A stretch of 64,000 bases of DNA from Nocardioides antri (GTDB lineage: Bacteria > Actinomycetota > Actinomycetes > Propionibacteriales > Nocardioidaceae). The stretch is taken from NCBI RefSeq assembly GCF_008373765.1, contig NZ_VUJW01000010.1, positions 248,001-312,000 on the forward strand, written 5' to 3'. The translations under genes were made by a program, and so were the position numbers. The notes below the pieces were generated by a model. That model saw nothing but the letters and a program-made list of their open reading frames with translations, did not search any database and had not been told where the DNA came from. Of the stretch, positions 34,949 through 42,893 are shown piece after piece (position 1 is the first letter of the stretch; every line of letters starts with the position of its first letter).

Positions 34949-35164
34949 ATGGTTGTCGATCTGATTCTCGCCGCGCCCAAGGACGAGGACGTGGTGGCCG
35001 GTCCGATCGGCTTCGTCATCTTCATCGCACTGTGCCTCGCGGTCGCGTTCCTCGGCTGGAGCCTCAACAAGCACCTCAAGAAGGCCGACCGGGCCGCCGA
35101 CGAGGGTGTCTACGGCGACCCGGTGCAGCCGGCCGTCGACAAGAAGGCCCCCGAGGACGACTGA
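34949..35164 (+). CDS. Small single-pass membrane protein downstream of mca
   Basis: A 71-residue protein with one transmembrane helix (residues about 17-39) and a charged C-terminal tail ending EDD. It commonly follows mca in actinobacteria; function unknown. GACAAT ends six bases before the ATG. It overlaps lysE by one base (TGATG). Confidence 0.8.
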   Translation: MVVDLILAAPKDEDVVAGPIGFVIFIALCLAVAFLGWSLNKHLKKADRAADEGVYGDPVQPAVDKKAPEDD

Positions 35165-35805
35165 TGGTGGGCCTCGACCAGCTGCTCGGCTTCGGCGTCG
35201 CTGCGCTGGTCCTGATCGTGATCCCCGGCCCGAGCGTCGTCTTCGTGGTCGGCCGTGCCGTCTCCTACGGCCACCGGGTCGCGCTCGCCAGCGTGGTCGG
35301 CAACACGGCCGGGCTGTTCCTGGTCATGACGCTGGTCGCGGTCGGGCTCGGCGCGGTGGTGGCCGAGTCGATCGCGCTCTTCACCGTGATCAAGCTCCTC
35401 GGCGCGGCCTACCTGGTGTGGCTCGGCCTCCAGGCGCTCCGCCACCGCCGCGACATGAGGGTCGAGGACGGCGCCGTGCGGAGCCCGCTGACCTGGCGGC
35501 GCGCCGTGCGGCAGGGCTTCGTCGTCGGCGTCAGCAACCCCAAGGGCTTCCTGCTCTTCGCCGCGCTGCTGCCGCCGTTCATCGACCCGGACCGCAGCAC
35601 GGTGCCGATGCAGATGTTCGTGCTCGGCACGGTCGCGGTGCTCCTCGGGCTCGTCTGCGACACCGTCTGGGCGCTCGTCGCCGGCCGCGCCCGCGAGTGG
35701 TTCGCCGGGTCGGCGCGCCGCGGCAGCGCGCTCGGCGCCATCGGCGGCACCTCGATGATCGGGCTCGGCATCGGCATGGCGCTCAGCGGTCACGAGAGCA
35801 GGTAG
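35164..35805 (+). CDS. LysE/RhtB family amino-acid exporter
   Basis: A 213-residue membrane protein with about six hydrophobic segments and the family motif VIPGPSVVFVVGRAV (about residue 18) and GVSNPKGFLLFAALLPPF. The family exports Lys, Arg, Thr, homoserine and similar compounds; the substrate is unknown here. Its 3' end overlaps the convergent TetR gene by 16 bases. Confidence 0.9.
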   Translation: MVGLDQLLGFGVAALVLIVIPGPSVVFVVGRAVSYGHRVALASVVGNTAGLFLVMTLVAVGLGAVVAESIALFTVIKLLGAAYLVWLGLQALRHRRDMRVEDGAVRSPLTWRRAVRQGFVVGVSNPKGFLLFAALLPPFIDPDRSTVPMQMFVLGTVAVLLGLVCDTVWALVAGRAREWFAGSARRGSALGAIGGTSMIGLGIGMALSGHESR

Positions 35806-36380
35806 CCCGCCACCAGCGCGACGATCTCGTCGAGGATCTGGTCGCGGGTGATCGCCGGCTGGTCGAGGACCCACCGGACGGCGAGGTTCTCGATCGCCAG
35901 CACCGTCACCCAGGTCGACACCGACGGCACCGGTCGACGGCTGTGCTCGGGCCGGGCGAGGAGGTACGTCGCCGCCAGCTCGCCGACCCGGCGCTCGAGC
36001 GCGGCGCGCCGGGGGCCGCTCCGCGCCAGCGGCAGCTCCTCGGCGACGACCCGGAGCAGTGCACGGTCCGCCTCGAGGGCGGTGAGCAGGGCGTCGACGA
36101 TGTCGCGGACGACCTCGATCCCGATACCGCCGATCCGCTCGGACATGGCGGCAGCGACCCGCTCGGCCGTCTCCTCGGTGTAGCGGTCGACCACCAGGTC
36201 GAGGATCGCGGACTTGTCCGGGAAGTACTGGTAGAGCGAGCCGGGGCTGATCCCGGCGGCCGCCGCGACCCGGTTGGTGGAGAACGCGTCGTAGCCGTCT
36301 TCGACGAGCACCTCGCGGCCGGCGGCGACGATCCGCTCGACCATCTGACGCGACCTGGCCTGCCGGGGTTGCTTCCGCAT
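35790..36380 (-). CDS. TetR family regulator, divergent to the MpaB gene
   Basis: A 196-residue TetR repressor with the HTH at residues about 10-55 (NRVAAAAGISPGSLYQYF). The C-terminal effector domain is not assignable. It is divergent from the MpaB-family oxygenase gene, with a palindrome in between, so it probably represses both. TACAAT is seven bases before the ATG. Confidence 0.9.
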   Translation of the reverse strand: MRKQPRQARSRQMVERIVAAGREVLVEDGYDAFSTNRVAAAAGISPGSLYQYFPDKSAILDLVVDRYTEETAERVAAAMSERIGGIGIEVVRDIVDALLTALEADRALLRVVAEELPLARSGPRRAALERRVGELAATYLLARPEHSRRPVPSVSTWVTVLAIENLAVRWVLDQPAITRDQILDEIVALVAGYLLS

Positions 36381-36394
36381 GACGCGAATTGTAT

Positions 36395-36410
36395 GCGAGT
36401 GATCGCTCGC
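36395..36410. promoter_or_regulatory. Palindromic operator between TetR and MpaB genes
   Basis: GCGAGTGATCGCTCGC is an inverted repeat (one mismatch pair), 15 bases upstream of the TetR ATG's -10 region and 14 bases before the MpaB start. A longer outer repeat, TGACGCGA (36380-36387) with TCGCGTCA (36407-36414), surrounds it. It is the best candidate binding site for the adjacent TetR. Confidence 0.5.
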
Positions 36411-36423
36411 GTCACCATGGAGC

Positions 36424-37695
36424 ATGGTCGCGATGCAGGACGAGTCACTGCCGGTGGGCGCCTTTCCCCAGCGGTTCCGCGAGGCCGAGGCGCGTGGCGT
36501 CCGGCTCGGCGTCCCGCTGCGGGTGATGGGCCGGGTCAAGGGCGTGGACGAGGAGCTGATGGACCGGGTCGGCCGCGCGTTCGGCGAGCGCGACGAGCTC
36601 GGCGCGGCGCTCGCGGACGCGATCCGCATGCGAGCAGGGCAGCCGGGACGGGTGTCGATGGAGCAGCTCCGTACGGCGCTCGCGGGCGGGCTCGCCGCCG
36701 TACCCGATGCGCCGCCGGCGCTCGTCTTGTTCCTCACCGAGGTCGAGCAGGTGCCGGACTGGGTGGACTGGGACCTGCTCGACGAGGGTGCCCTCGTCGC
36801 CCGCCGACTCGGCCAGAACGCCGCCGACGTCCTCACCCAGCTCTCGCTCATCGGCGGCTACCGCTTCGGCGGCCCTTCGGACCTGCTCGTCGCCACCGGC
36901 GGGCTGGTCGGCGACGACACCCGCCGCCGCCTCGGAGAGACCCAGAAGTGGGTCGTGGAGCTGACCCGGCCCGGCTCGCTGCGGCCGCCCGGCCATGGGG
37001 GAGACGGGCGGCCCGGCGGCGAGGCGTGGCGGCTCACCGTCCACGTCCGGGCGATGCACGCGCTCGTCAACGCCGCGTTCGAGCCCGGCTGGGACGTCGA
37101 GCGGTGGGGGCTGCCGATCAACCAGGCCGACCAGGCGTCCACGCTGATGCTCTTCGACGGGATCCTCGTGATCGGCTCCCGTGGGCTCGGGGTGCGCGTG
37201 AGCCGCCGCGAGTCGCGGGCGCTCATGCACCTGTGGAAGTACGTCGGCTGGCTGATGGGCGTCGCCGACGACTTCCTCGTCGACGACGAGTGGGAGCGCC
37301 ACCGGCAGGCCTACCACGTGCTGCTCGCCCAGGCCGACGTCTCTGAGGCCGGCCCCCGGCTGGCGCAGGCGATCGTCGCGGCGCAGCGGCAGCGCCGCTA
37401 CCCGGGCTGGCCGCGGCCGCTCCAGGTCCTGCGGGCGACGTACGAGCGCGAGCGCCTGCTCAGCATGCTCACGACGTTCCTCGGCCCGGGCAGCATGCGC
37501 GACCTCGGGCTGCCGCTGCGGCCGCCGTGGGCGCACGCCTACCTCTGGGTGCTCAACACGCTGCGCTACCGGGTGGTCGGACGGACCGCGTGGGGCCGTC
37601 GCCGGCTCCTGACGTGGGGCGACCGGGTCAGCCAGCGCCTGCTGGACAGCTACTTCGTCGACGAGGAGCAGGCGGTCGGGGAGCTGCGCCCCTGA
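36424..37695 (+). CDS. Oxygenase MpaB / latex-clearing-like (DUF2236) protein
   Basis: A 423-residue predominantly helical protein of the DUF2236 family, which includes rubber oxygenase Lcp and the MpaB oxygenase. The motif HVRAMHALVNAAF (about residue 202) with WGLPINQADQASTL following matches the haem-pocket region. The expected role is O2-dependent cleavage of an isoprenoid or hydrophobic substrate. Start ATG 36424 is uncertain; ATG 36433 is an alternative. Its end overlaps the convergent ABC ATPase gene by 68 bases. Confidence 0.75.
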   Translation: MVAMQDESLPVGAFPQRFREAEARGVRLGVPLRVMGRVKGVDEELMDRVGRAFGERDELGAALADAIRMRAGQPGRVSMEQLRTALAGGLAAVPDAPPALVLFLTEVEQVPDWVDWDLLDEGALVARRLGQNAADVLTQLSLIGGYRFGGPSDLLVATGGLVGDDTRRRLGETQKWVVELTRPGSLRPPGHGGDGRPGGEAWRLTVHVRAMHALVNAAFEPGWDVERWGLPINQADQASTLMLFDGILVIGSRGLGVRVSRRESRALMHLWKYVGWLMGVADDFLVDDEWERHRQAYHVLLAQADVSEAGPRLAQAIVAAQRQRRYPGWPRPLQVLRATYERERLLSMLTTFLGPGSMRDLGLPLRPPWAHAYLWVLNTLRYRVVGRTAWGRRRLLTWGDRVSQRLLDSYFVDEEQAVGELRP

Positions 37696-39100
37696 GGCCG
37701 AGGTCGAGCAGCTGGTCGGCGACCGCGTCGGCGAGGTCCCGGTCGTGCGTGACCCAGAGCAAGGCGCAGTCCCGGTCGGCGAGCCCGGTCATCAGGCAGT
37801 CGGTCGTGGTCTCCTGCGTGACCAGGTCCAGTCGCGACGTCGCCTCGTCTGCGACCACGAGCGCCGGCCCCGGCAGCATCGCGCGGATGATGGCCAGCCG
37901 CTGGAGCTCGCCCCCCGAGACCTGGCCGGGGCGGCGCTCGAGGAGGTCCTCGGTCAGGCCGACGGCAGCGAGGAGTGAGCGCAGCCGCTCGGGCGGGACG
38001 TGGTGCCGCCCGAGGACGTCCGCAAGTGCGGTGCCCAGGCTCACCCGGGGCGGGAACGACGAGGCCGGGTCCTGGTAGAGCTTCTGGATCCGGCCGTCCC
38101 GGAGGGCCGGGGCGTGGTCGACGAGGCCGCGGTCGGGGCGGACCAGCCCCACGAGCACGTTGCCCAGGGTCGTCTTGCCGACCCCGCTGGGACCGCTGAC
38201 CGCCCATCGCTCACCGGCCCGGATGGTCAGCGAGAGATCCTCGAAAAGGGGCTGGTCGCCGTACGCCTTGGCCAGACCGGTTGCCGTCACCAGCGGTGGC
38301 CCTGCCGGCTCCGGCGTCGAGGCCCGCATCCACGGCAGCTGCCAGCGGCTCGGCTCGGCGGCGACCAGCCGCCGGGTGTAGTCGTGCGTCGGCGCGCCCA
38401 GCACGTCGGCGACGGCGCCGCGCTCGACGATGGTCGCCTCGCGCATCACGAGCACGTCGCCGCCGAGCCGACGGGCCAGGCGCAGGTCGTGGGTGATGGT
38501 GAGCAGCGCGCCGCCGTCGGCGCAGTGCTCGAGGAGCAGGTCGGCGAGCTGGTCGAGCGCGACCGGGTCGAGACCCTTCGTGGGCTCGTCCACGATCAGC
38601 ACGCGTGCGCCGCCGATGGTGGTCGCGGCGAACGCCACCCGCTGCGCCATGCCGCCGGACAGCTGGTGGGGGAACGCGCGACCCGCCCCGGAGAGACCCA
38701 GCCGCCCGAGAGCGGCGTCGGCGCGTGCGCCGGCGCCCCGGTCCCGCCACCGGAACCCCGGCACGCCCTCGGCGACCTGGCTGCGCACGCGCATCGTCGG
38801 GTCCAGTGCCGCGGCAGGCTCCTGCGGGAGGAGGGCGAGCTCGCGGCCCCAGAGGCTCCGACGACCCCGGAGGTCGCTGAGGTCGAAGCTGCGCGCGCCG
38901 AGCCGGAGCGCGCCGGTGACCTCGAGGTCGGCCGGCACGGTGCCCATGGCCGCGTGGGCGAGCAGGGACTTGCCCGAGCCGCTCTCGCCGATGATCGTCA
39001 GCGGCCGCCCGGGTGCGACGTCGACGTCGGCGACGTCGACGAGCAGGTTGCCGTGGTGGCGGACCCGGGCGCGGTCGATGGTCAGTGCGATCTCGCTCAT
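37628..39100 (-). CDS. ABC transporter ATPase with two nucleotide-binding domains (peptide/nickel type)
   Basis: A 490-residue protein made of two ATPase domains in tandem. Domain 1 (residues about 1-235) has Walker A GESGSGKSLL, signature LSGGMAQRV and Walker B VLIVDEPTKGLD. Domain 2 (about 262-475) has GPSGVGKTTL, VSGGELQRLAI and LVVADEATSRLD. This fused arrangement serves the DppD/DppF or NikD/NikE pair in one chain. Last gene of the minus-strand operon; ATG overlaps the stop of the permease upstream (ATGA). The 68-base overlap at its 3' end with the MpaB gene is unusual, though the C-terminal Pro/Arg tail could be a late extension. Confidence 0.85.
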   Translation of the reverse strand: MSEIALTIDRARVRHHGNLLVDVADVDVAPGRPLTIIGESGSGKSLLAHAAMGTVPADLEVTGALRLGARSFDLSDLRGRRSLWGRELALLPQEPAAALDPTMRVRSQVAEGVPGFRWRDRGAGARADAALGRLGLSGAGRAFPHQLSGGMAQRVAFAATTIGGARVLIVDEPTKGLDPVALDQLADLLLEHCADGGALLTITHDLRLARRLGGDVLVMREATIVERGAVADVLGAPTHDYTRRLVAAEPSRWQLPWMRASTPEPAGPPLVTATGLAKAYGDQPLFEDLSLTIRAGERWAVSGPSGVGKTTLGNVLVGLVRPDRGLVDHAPALRDGRIQKLYQDPASSFPPRVSLGTALADVLGRHHVPPERLRSLLAAVGLTEDLLERRPGQVSGGELQRLAIIRAMLPGPALVVADEATSRLDLVTQETTTDCLMTGLADRDCALLWVTHDRDLADAVADQLLDLGLRGAAPRPPAPRRRSSCPAGAG

Positions 39101-39933
39101 GCGGTCTCCGTCCGGCGCAGGCCGAGGAAGCAGACGGTCAGGAGGAACAGCACGGTGACCGGTGCGAGCGACAGCCAGGGCGCCACGTCGTAGTAGGGGA
39201 AGGACTCGGTCACCATCAGGCCGAGCTCGGCGCGGGGCGGCTCGAGCCCGACCTTGACGAAGCCGAGGGTCGACATGGCCAGGATCGAGGTGACCATCCC
39301 GAGCGACGCGAGCGTGGTCAGCAGCGGCCGGAGGTCGGGCCACAGATGGCGGCGTACGACGTGCCGCCAGCCCAGGTCGAGGAGCCGAGCGGCCTCCACG
39401 GCGGGGGAGGCGAGGACGACGGCGGCGCGCGCCCGCACCACCCGGAAGTACTCCACCCACTGCGCCAGCGCGATGCCGACGTACAGCGCCCAGACACCGC
39501 CGTCGGCCGTCGCCGCGACCAGGAGCACGACGAGGAGGGCGGGCATCGCCACGAACACCTCGGACACCGACCGGAGGATGGTGTCGACCCAGGTGCCGCG
39601 CCAGGCGGCGAGGATCCCCGCGGCGGTGCCCACGACAAGCGCGGTGGCGACGCAGAGCGTGGCGAGCACGAGCGAGAGGCGGGTGGCGTGCGCGAGCCGG
39701 GAGAGGACACTTCGACCGTACTCGTCGCGGCCGAGCGGCTCGGCGAGGCTGGGCGCCTCGAGGTAGCGGTCGAGCGTCTGCGCGGCCGGGTCGGCGAGCA
39801 GCAGCGGTCCCACGACGGCGAAGAGCACGAGGCCGCCCAGGAGGACGGTGCTGACGCGGCGGGTGAGCACCGACGCGCGCGATCGGCGGGCAGGCCGCGC
39901 GGTCGCGCGCATCGGCTCGGAGAGCGTGGTCAT
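39097..39933 (-). CDS. ABC transporter permease (DppC/NikC type)
   Basis: A 278-residue inner-membrane permease with six segments. It has the OppC N-terminal domain with DPAAQTLDRYLEAPSLAEPLG, the next-motif LGRDEYGRSVLSRL, and the EAA loop around EAARLLDLGWRHVVRRHLWP. It pairs with the adjacent DppB-type permease and the fused ATPase. Overlaps both neighbours (ATGA at each end). Confidence 0.85.
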   Translation of the reverse strand: MTTLSEPMRATARPARRSRASVLTRRVSTVLLGGLVLFAVVGPLLLADPAAQTLDRYLEAPSLAEPLGRDEYGRSVLSRLAHATRLSLVLATLCVATALVVGTAAGILAAWRGTWVDTILRSVSEVFVAMPALLVVLLVAATADGGVWALYVGIALAQWVEYFRVVRARAAVVLASPAVEAARLLDLGWRHVVRRHLWPDLRPLLTTLASLGMVTSILAMSTLGFVKVGLEPPRAELGLMVTESFPYYDVAPWLSLAPVTVLFLLTVCFLGLRRTETA

Positions 39934-40814
39934 GACATCGCCTCCTGTCGCCGCGGTCGGGGGTCGAGCCACAGCACCGTGAGGTCGACCAGGGTGTTGA
40001 CGGCGACGACGAGCAGTGCGAGCACCAGCGCGGTGGCCTGGAGGACCGGGATGTCGCGCCAGAACACCGCGTGCACCAGGGCATGGCCGAGCCCCTGCCA
40101 CGAGAAGAGGGCCTCCACCACGACCACGCCCTCGACCAGCACCACCGCCTGCACTCCGAGGTAGGGGACGAGCACCGCAGCCGCGTTCCGCGCTACGTGG
40201 CGCAGCAGGACCAGCCGATCGGTGAGCCCCTTGGTGTGGGCGAAGCGCACGTGGTCCGACTGCCGGGTCTCCACGACGGCGTCCCGGGCCACCCGGGCGA
40301 TGAGTCCGGACAGTCCGAGGGCGAGGGTCAGTGCCGGCAGCACGATGGTGGTGGACCCGCCGTGTCCCGCCGACGGCAGGAGCCTCAGGTGGACCGACAG
40401 CACCACGATCAGGATGAGCCCGAGGAGGAACGCCGGCAGCGCCCGCACCAGGGCCACCCAGAGATCGGTGAGCCGGTCCACGACGCCGCCCGGTCGCAGG
40501 GCCGCGGCGGTGCCGAGCGGGCAGCCGATCACGACCGCGAGGAGCAGCGCGACCGCAGCGAGCTGAAGGGTTCCAATGAGGAAGTAGCCCACCTCGGAGA
40601 GGACCGGCTGGTGGGTCACCAGCGACCGGCCGAGGTCGAGCCGTCCCAGGTCGCCGAGCCAGCCCAGGAGCTGCTGCCAGGCAGGTCGGTCGAGACCGAG
40701 CTCCTCGCGGACGCCGGCCGCCGCGTCCGCGTCGACCAGGTCGTAGCCGTAGCGGCCGGCGGCGATGCGGTAGGCGACGTCGCCGGGCAGGCGCTGGACC
40801 ACGATGAAGCACAA
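39930..40814 (-). CDS. ABC transporter permease (DppB/NikB type); start codon uncertain
   Basis: A permease of at least 294 residues, with segments and the EAA-like loop ATKG...LVLLRHVARNAAAVLVPYLG typical of DppB. Homologues begin with an N-terminal helix of the form LRRTLQAVGVAVFVSGL. Here that helix is encoded upstream of the TTG at 40814, in frame and open as far as the SBP stop (40867), but contains no ATG or GTG. TTG 40814 would cut the first helix. CTG at 40848-40850 would restore it. I report 40814 as the shortest form and think the true start lies between 40814 and 40865. Confidence 0.75.
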   Translation of the reverse strand: MCFIVVQRLPGDVAYRIAAGRYGYDLVDADAAAGVREELGLDRPAWQQLLGWLGDLGRLDLGRSLVTHQPVLSEVGYFLIGTLQLAAVALLLAVVIGCPLGTAAALRPGGVVDRLTDLWVALVRALPAFLLGLILIVVLSVHLRLLPSAGHGGSTTIVLPALTLALGLSGLIARVARDAVVETRQSDHVRFAHTKGLTDRLVLLRHVARNAAAVLVPYLGVQAVVLVEGVVVVEALFSWQGLGHALVHAVFWRDIPVLQATALVLALLVVAVNTLVDLTVLWLDPRPRRQEAMS

Positions 40815-40866
40815 GCCGGAGACGAAGACGGCGACCCCGACTGCCTGCAGGGTCCGGCCGACGAGC

Positions 40867-42417
40867 TCAGGACGCCCACCGGGCCTCCGAGAGGTGCCAG
40901 GAGGTCTCGAGCGGATCCATCACGAAGCCGTCGACGTGGTCGCCGACCGCCGCGTTCATCCGGTACCAGGCGACCGGCATCAGCGGCAGCTGCTCCTGGG
41001 CGATCGTGGCGACGGTACGACGCAGCTCGGCCGCCCGCTCCTCCGTCGGGCCGGCGAGCAACCCATCGACGGCGGCGCTCATGTCGGGGTCGGACCAGTT
41101 GTGCACTCCCCAGTCGGATCCCTCGGGGGCGAAGGTGTCGGCGATCGTGACCAGCGGGTCGGACACGAGCGCGAAGTGGCGGGCGACCAGCGCGAGCTCG
41201 AGGGTGTCGTCGGCGTGCCGCACGGGGATCTCCGTCGAGTTGGTGACCTCGACCTCGATGTCGATGCCGACCTCCTTGGCGGAGGCCTGGATCGCCGTGG
41301 CCAGGGCCGGCAGCTCGGGCCGGTCGGGGTACGTGACGAGGCTCAGCCGCAGCGGCTCGCCGTCCTTCTCCAGGATGCCGTCGGACCCGGGCGTCCAGCC
41401 GGCCTCCTCCAGGAGCTCCCTCGCGGCCTCGACGTCGTGCTCCAGCGGCGCGAGGTCGGGCTGGTTCCAGGCGGTCAGCGACGGCGGGAGGAGCTGGGTG
41501 GCGGCGAGCTCGTGCTCGCGCAGCACCGCGTCTGCCATGGCCTCCCGGTCGAGCGCCATGCTCAGCGCACGCCGGACGGCCAGGTCGCCGAGGACGGGGT
41601 GCTCGTTGTTGACCTTGAGCAGGATGGTCCGCGGCTGGAGGGTCGAGACCAGCTCCACACCGTCCGCCGCCTCGACCTGCTGGCGGCCGGCAGGCTCGAG
41701 GTGGAACACCACGTCCGCCTGGTCACTCGCCGCCATCAGGGCGCGGGCCTCCGGTCGGGACACGGTCTGGTAGCTGACGTTCTCGATCTCCGGGGCCGTG
41801 CCGCGCCAGTCGTCGAACCGCGTCACCTCGATCGAGGCAGGAAGCTCGACCCGGTCGATCCGGTAGGGACCGGTCCCGATCATCTCCGCGACCCGGCCCT
41901 CGTCGTCGTACGCCGCCGGGGCGAGGATCATCGCGCTGTAGTGGGTGAGGATCGCGGGCAGGGTGAGGTAGCGCTCCGTGAGGTCGAACCGCAGGCCCGA
42001 CTCCGTCGCCGAGATCTTCTCGATCGGTGCCTCCGCGAGCGGGCTGGCCTCGTCCTCGCGCACGGTGTCGAGCGCGTTGACGGCTGCTCCGGGGGTCAGC
42101 GGCGTGCCGTCGTGGAAGGTCACGCCGGGCACCAGCTCGAAGGTCCACGTCCGCCCGCCGCGAGCGGAAGCCCACTCAGAGGCAAGGCCCGGGGCCAGCT
42201 CGCCCTCGAGATCGGCGGTCACCAGGGTCTCGGCGACCTCCAACCGGGTGAAGAAGCCGCTGGTCGCCGTCGGCTCCAGGCTGTGGATCTCGAACGGGCC
42301 GGCGACCCGCAGCGTGTCGCTGTGGTGGTCCTCCGCCCGGCTCGTGCTGCATCCGGGGGCGAGCCCCAGGACCATCGCCACGGTGACTGCTGCGCTCGTG
42401 CGCCGAAACCTCTGCAT
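40867..42417 (-). CDS. ABC transporter substrate-binding lipoprotein (peptide/nickel type)
   Basis: A 516-residue SBP_bac_5-type binding protein. A lipobox-like LAPGC (Cys about residue 23) follows a hydrophobic signal, so it is a membrane-anchored extracellular receptor. The ending PLMPVAWYRMNAAVGDHVDGF is typical. First gene of a four-gene importer operon (SBP, permease, permease, fused ATPase). A Fur-family-like box sits 36 bases upstream, suggesting a metal or metal-chelator substrate such as nickel or a metallophore rather than peptides. Confidence 0.85.
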   Translation of the reverse strand: MQRFRRTSAAVTVAMVLGLAPGCSTSRAEDHHSDTLRVAGPFEIHSLEPTATSGFFTRLEVAETLVTADLEGELAPGLASEWASARGGRTWTFELVPGVTFHDGTPLTPGAAVNALDTVREDEASPLAEAPIEKISATESGLRFDLTERYLTLPAILTHYSAMILAPAAYDDEGRVAEMIGTGPYRIDRVELPASIEVTRFDDWRGTAPEIENVSYQTVSRPEARALMAASDQADVVFHLEPAGRQQVEAADGVELVSTLQPRTILLKVNNEHPVLGDLAVRRALSMALDREAMADAVLREHELAATQLLPPSLTAWNQPDLAPLEHDVEAARELLEEAGWTPGSDGILEKDGEPLRLSLVTYPDRPELPALATAIQASAKEVGIDIEVEVTNSTEIPVRHADDTLELALVARHFALVSDPLVTIADTFAPEGSDWGVHNWSDPDMSAAVDGLLAGPTEERAAELRRTVATIAQEQLPLMPVAWYRMNAAVGDHVDGFVMDPLETSWHLSEARWAS

Positions 42418-42452
42418 CGTCCGCCTTCTCTCGTTGGTGGGCTGGACGATAA

Positions 42453-42467
42453 TGAGAACCGTTCTCA
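42453..42467 (-). promoter_or_regulatory. Perfect 7-1-7 palindrome, Fur/Zur-type operator
   Basis: TGAGAACCGTTCTCA is a perfect inverted repeat with one central base, as in Fur-family boxes (7-1-7 arrangement, TGA..A.N.T..TCA outline). It overlaps a CATTAT-like -10 on the minus strand, so binding would repress the ABC importer operon. The one-base spacer distinguishes it from the KstR-type site at 11474. Confidence 0.6.
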
Positions 42468-42515
42468 AAAGACAAGTCGACGCCGCTGTCGGCGCGCTGT
42501 GGCAGATTTCGGGTC

Positions 42516-42887
42516 GTGCCCGAACGTCCCGACGTCCCTCTCGACTGGGTGGAGCGGCTGCGTGCCGTGTTCGAGGCCTTCCCCGAGTGCTACGAGGAGG
42601 CCGCGTGGACCGGTGTGCGCTGGCGGGTCGGCCAGGCGACCGTGGCGCACGTGTTCGGCGGTGAGGACCAGCTCTACCGGATCACGTTCCGCGCGGAGCC
42701 CGACGAGGTGCTCGCGTTCGAGCACCTCGGGGCGCCGTACTTCAAGGGCAGCTGGGGCGGCAACGTCGTCGGCATCCTGCTCGACGAGGACACCGACTGG
42801 GACGAGCTCGCCGAGCTGCTGACCGACTCCTACTGCGTGCAGGCGCCACAGCGACTCGCCGAGCTGGTGGAGCGGCCGGGCGCCTAG
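42516..42887 (+). CDS. MmcQ/YjbR family DNA-binding protein
   Basis: A 123-residue protein of the MmcQ/YjbR fold (CyaY-like fold, wing-like DNA-binding predicted). It contains a short GVRWRVGQATVAHVFGG start and the conserved YFKGSWGGNVVGILLDEDTDWDEL segment. Function is unknown. GTG start, with CAGATT seven bases upstream. It diverges from the SBP operon. Confidence 0.85.
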   Translation: MPERPDVPLDWVERLRAVFEAFPECYEEAAWTGVRWRVGQATVAHVFGGEDQLYRITFRAEPDEVLAFEHLGAPYFKGSWGGNVVGILLDEDTDWDELAELLTDSYCVQAPQRLAELVERPGA

Positions 42888-42893
42888 CCGGCC

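Noticed and set aside
35790-35805. The 16-base overlap of lysE and TetR ends as evidence of a wrong end
   Set aside because: Both ends are supported by family length and normal codons; convergent overlaps of this size occur in compact actinobacterial genomes.
42453-42467. Fur-like box as a second KstR site, since both contain AGAAC and GTTCT
   Set aside because: KstR sites have a two-base spacer between AAC and GTT; here it is one base, and the gene context is an ABC importer.
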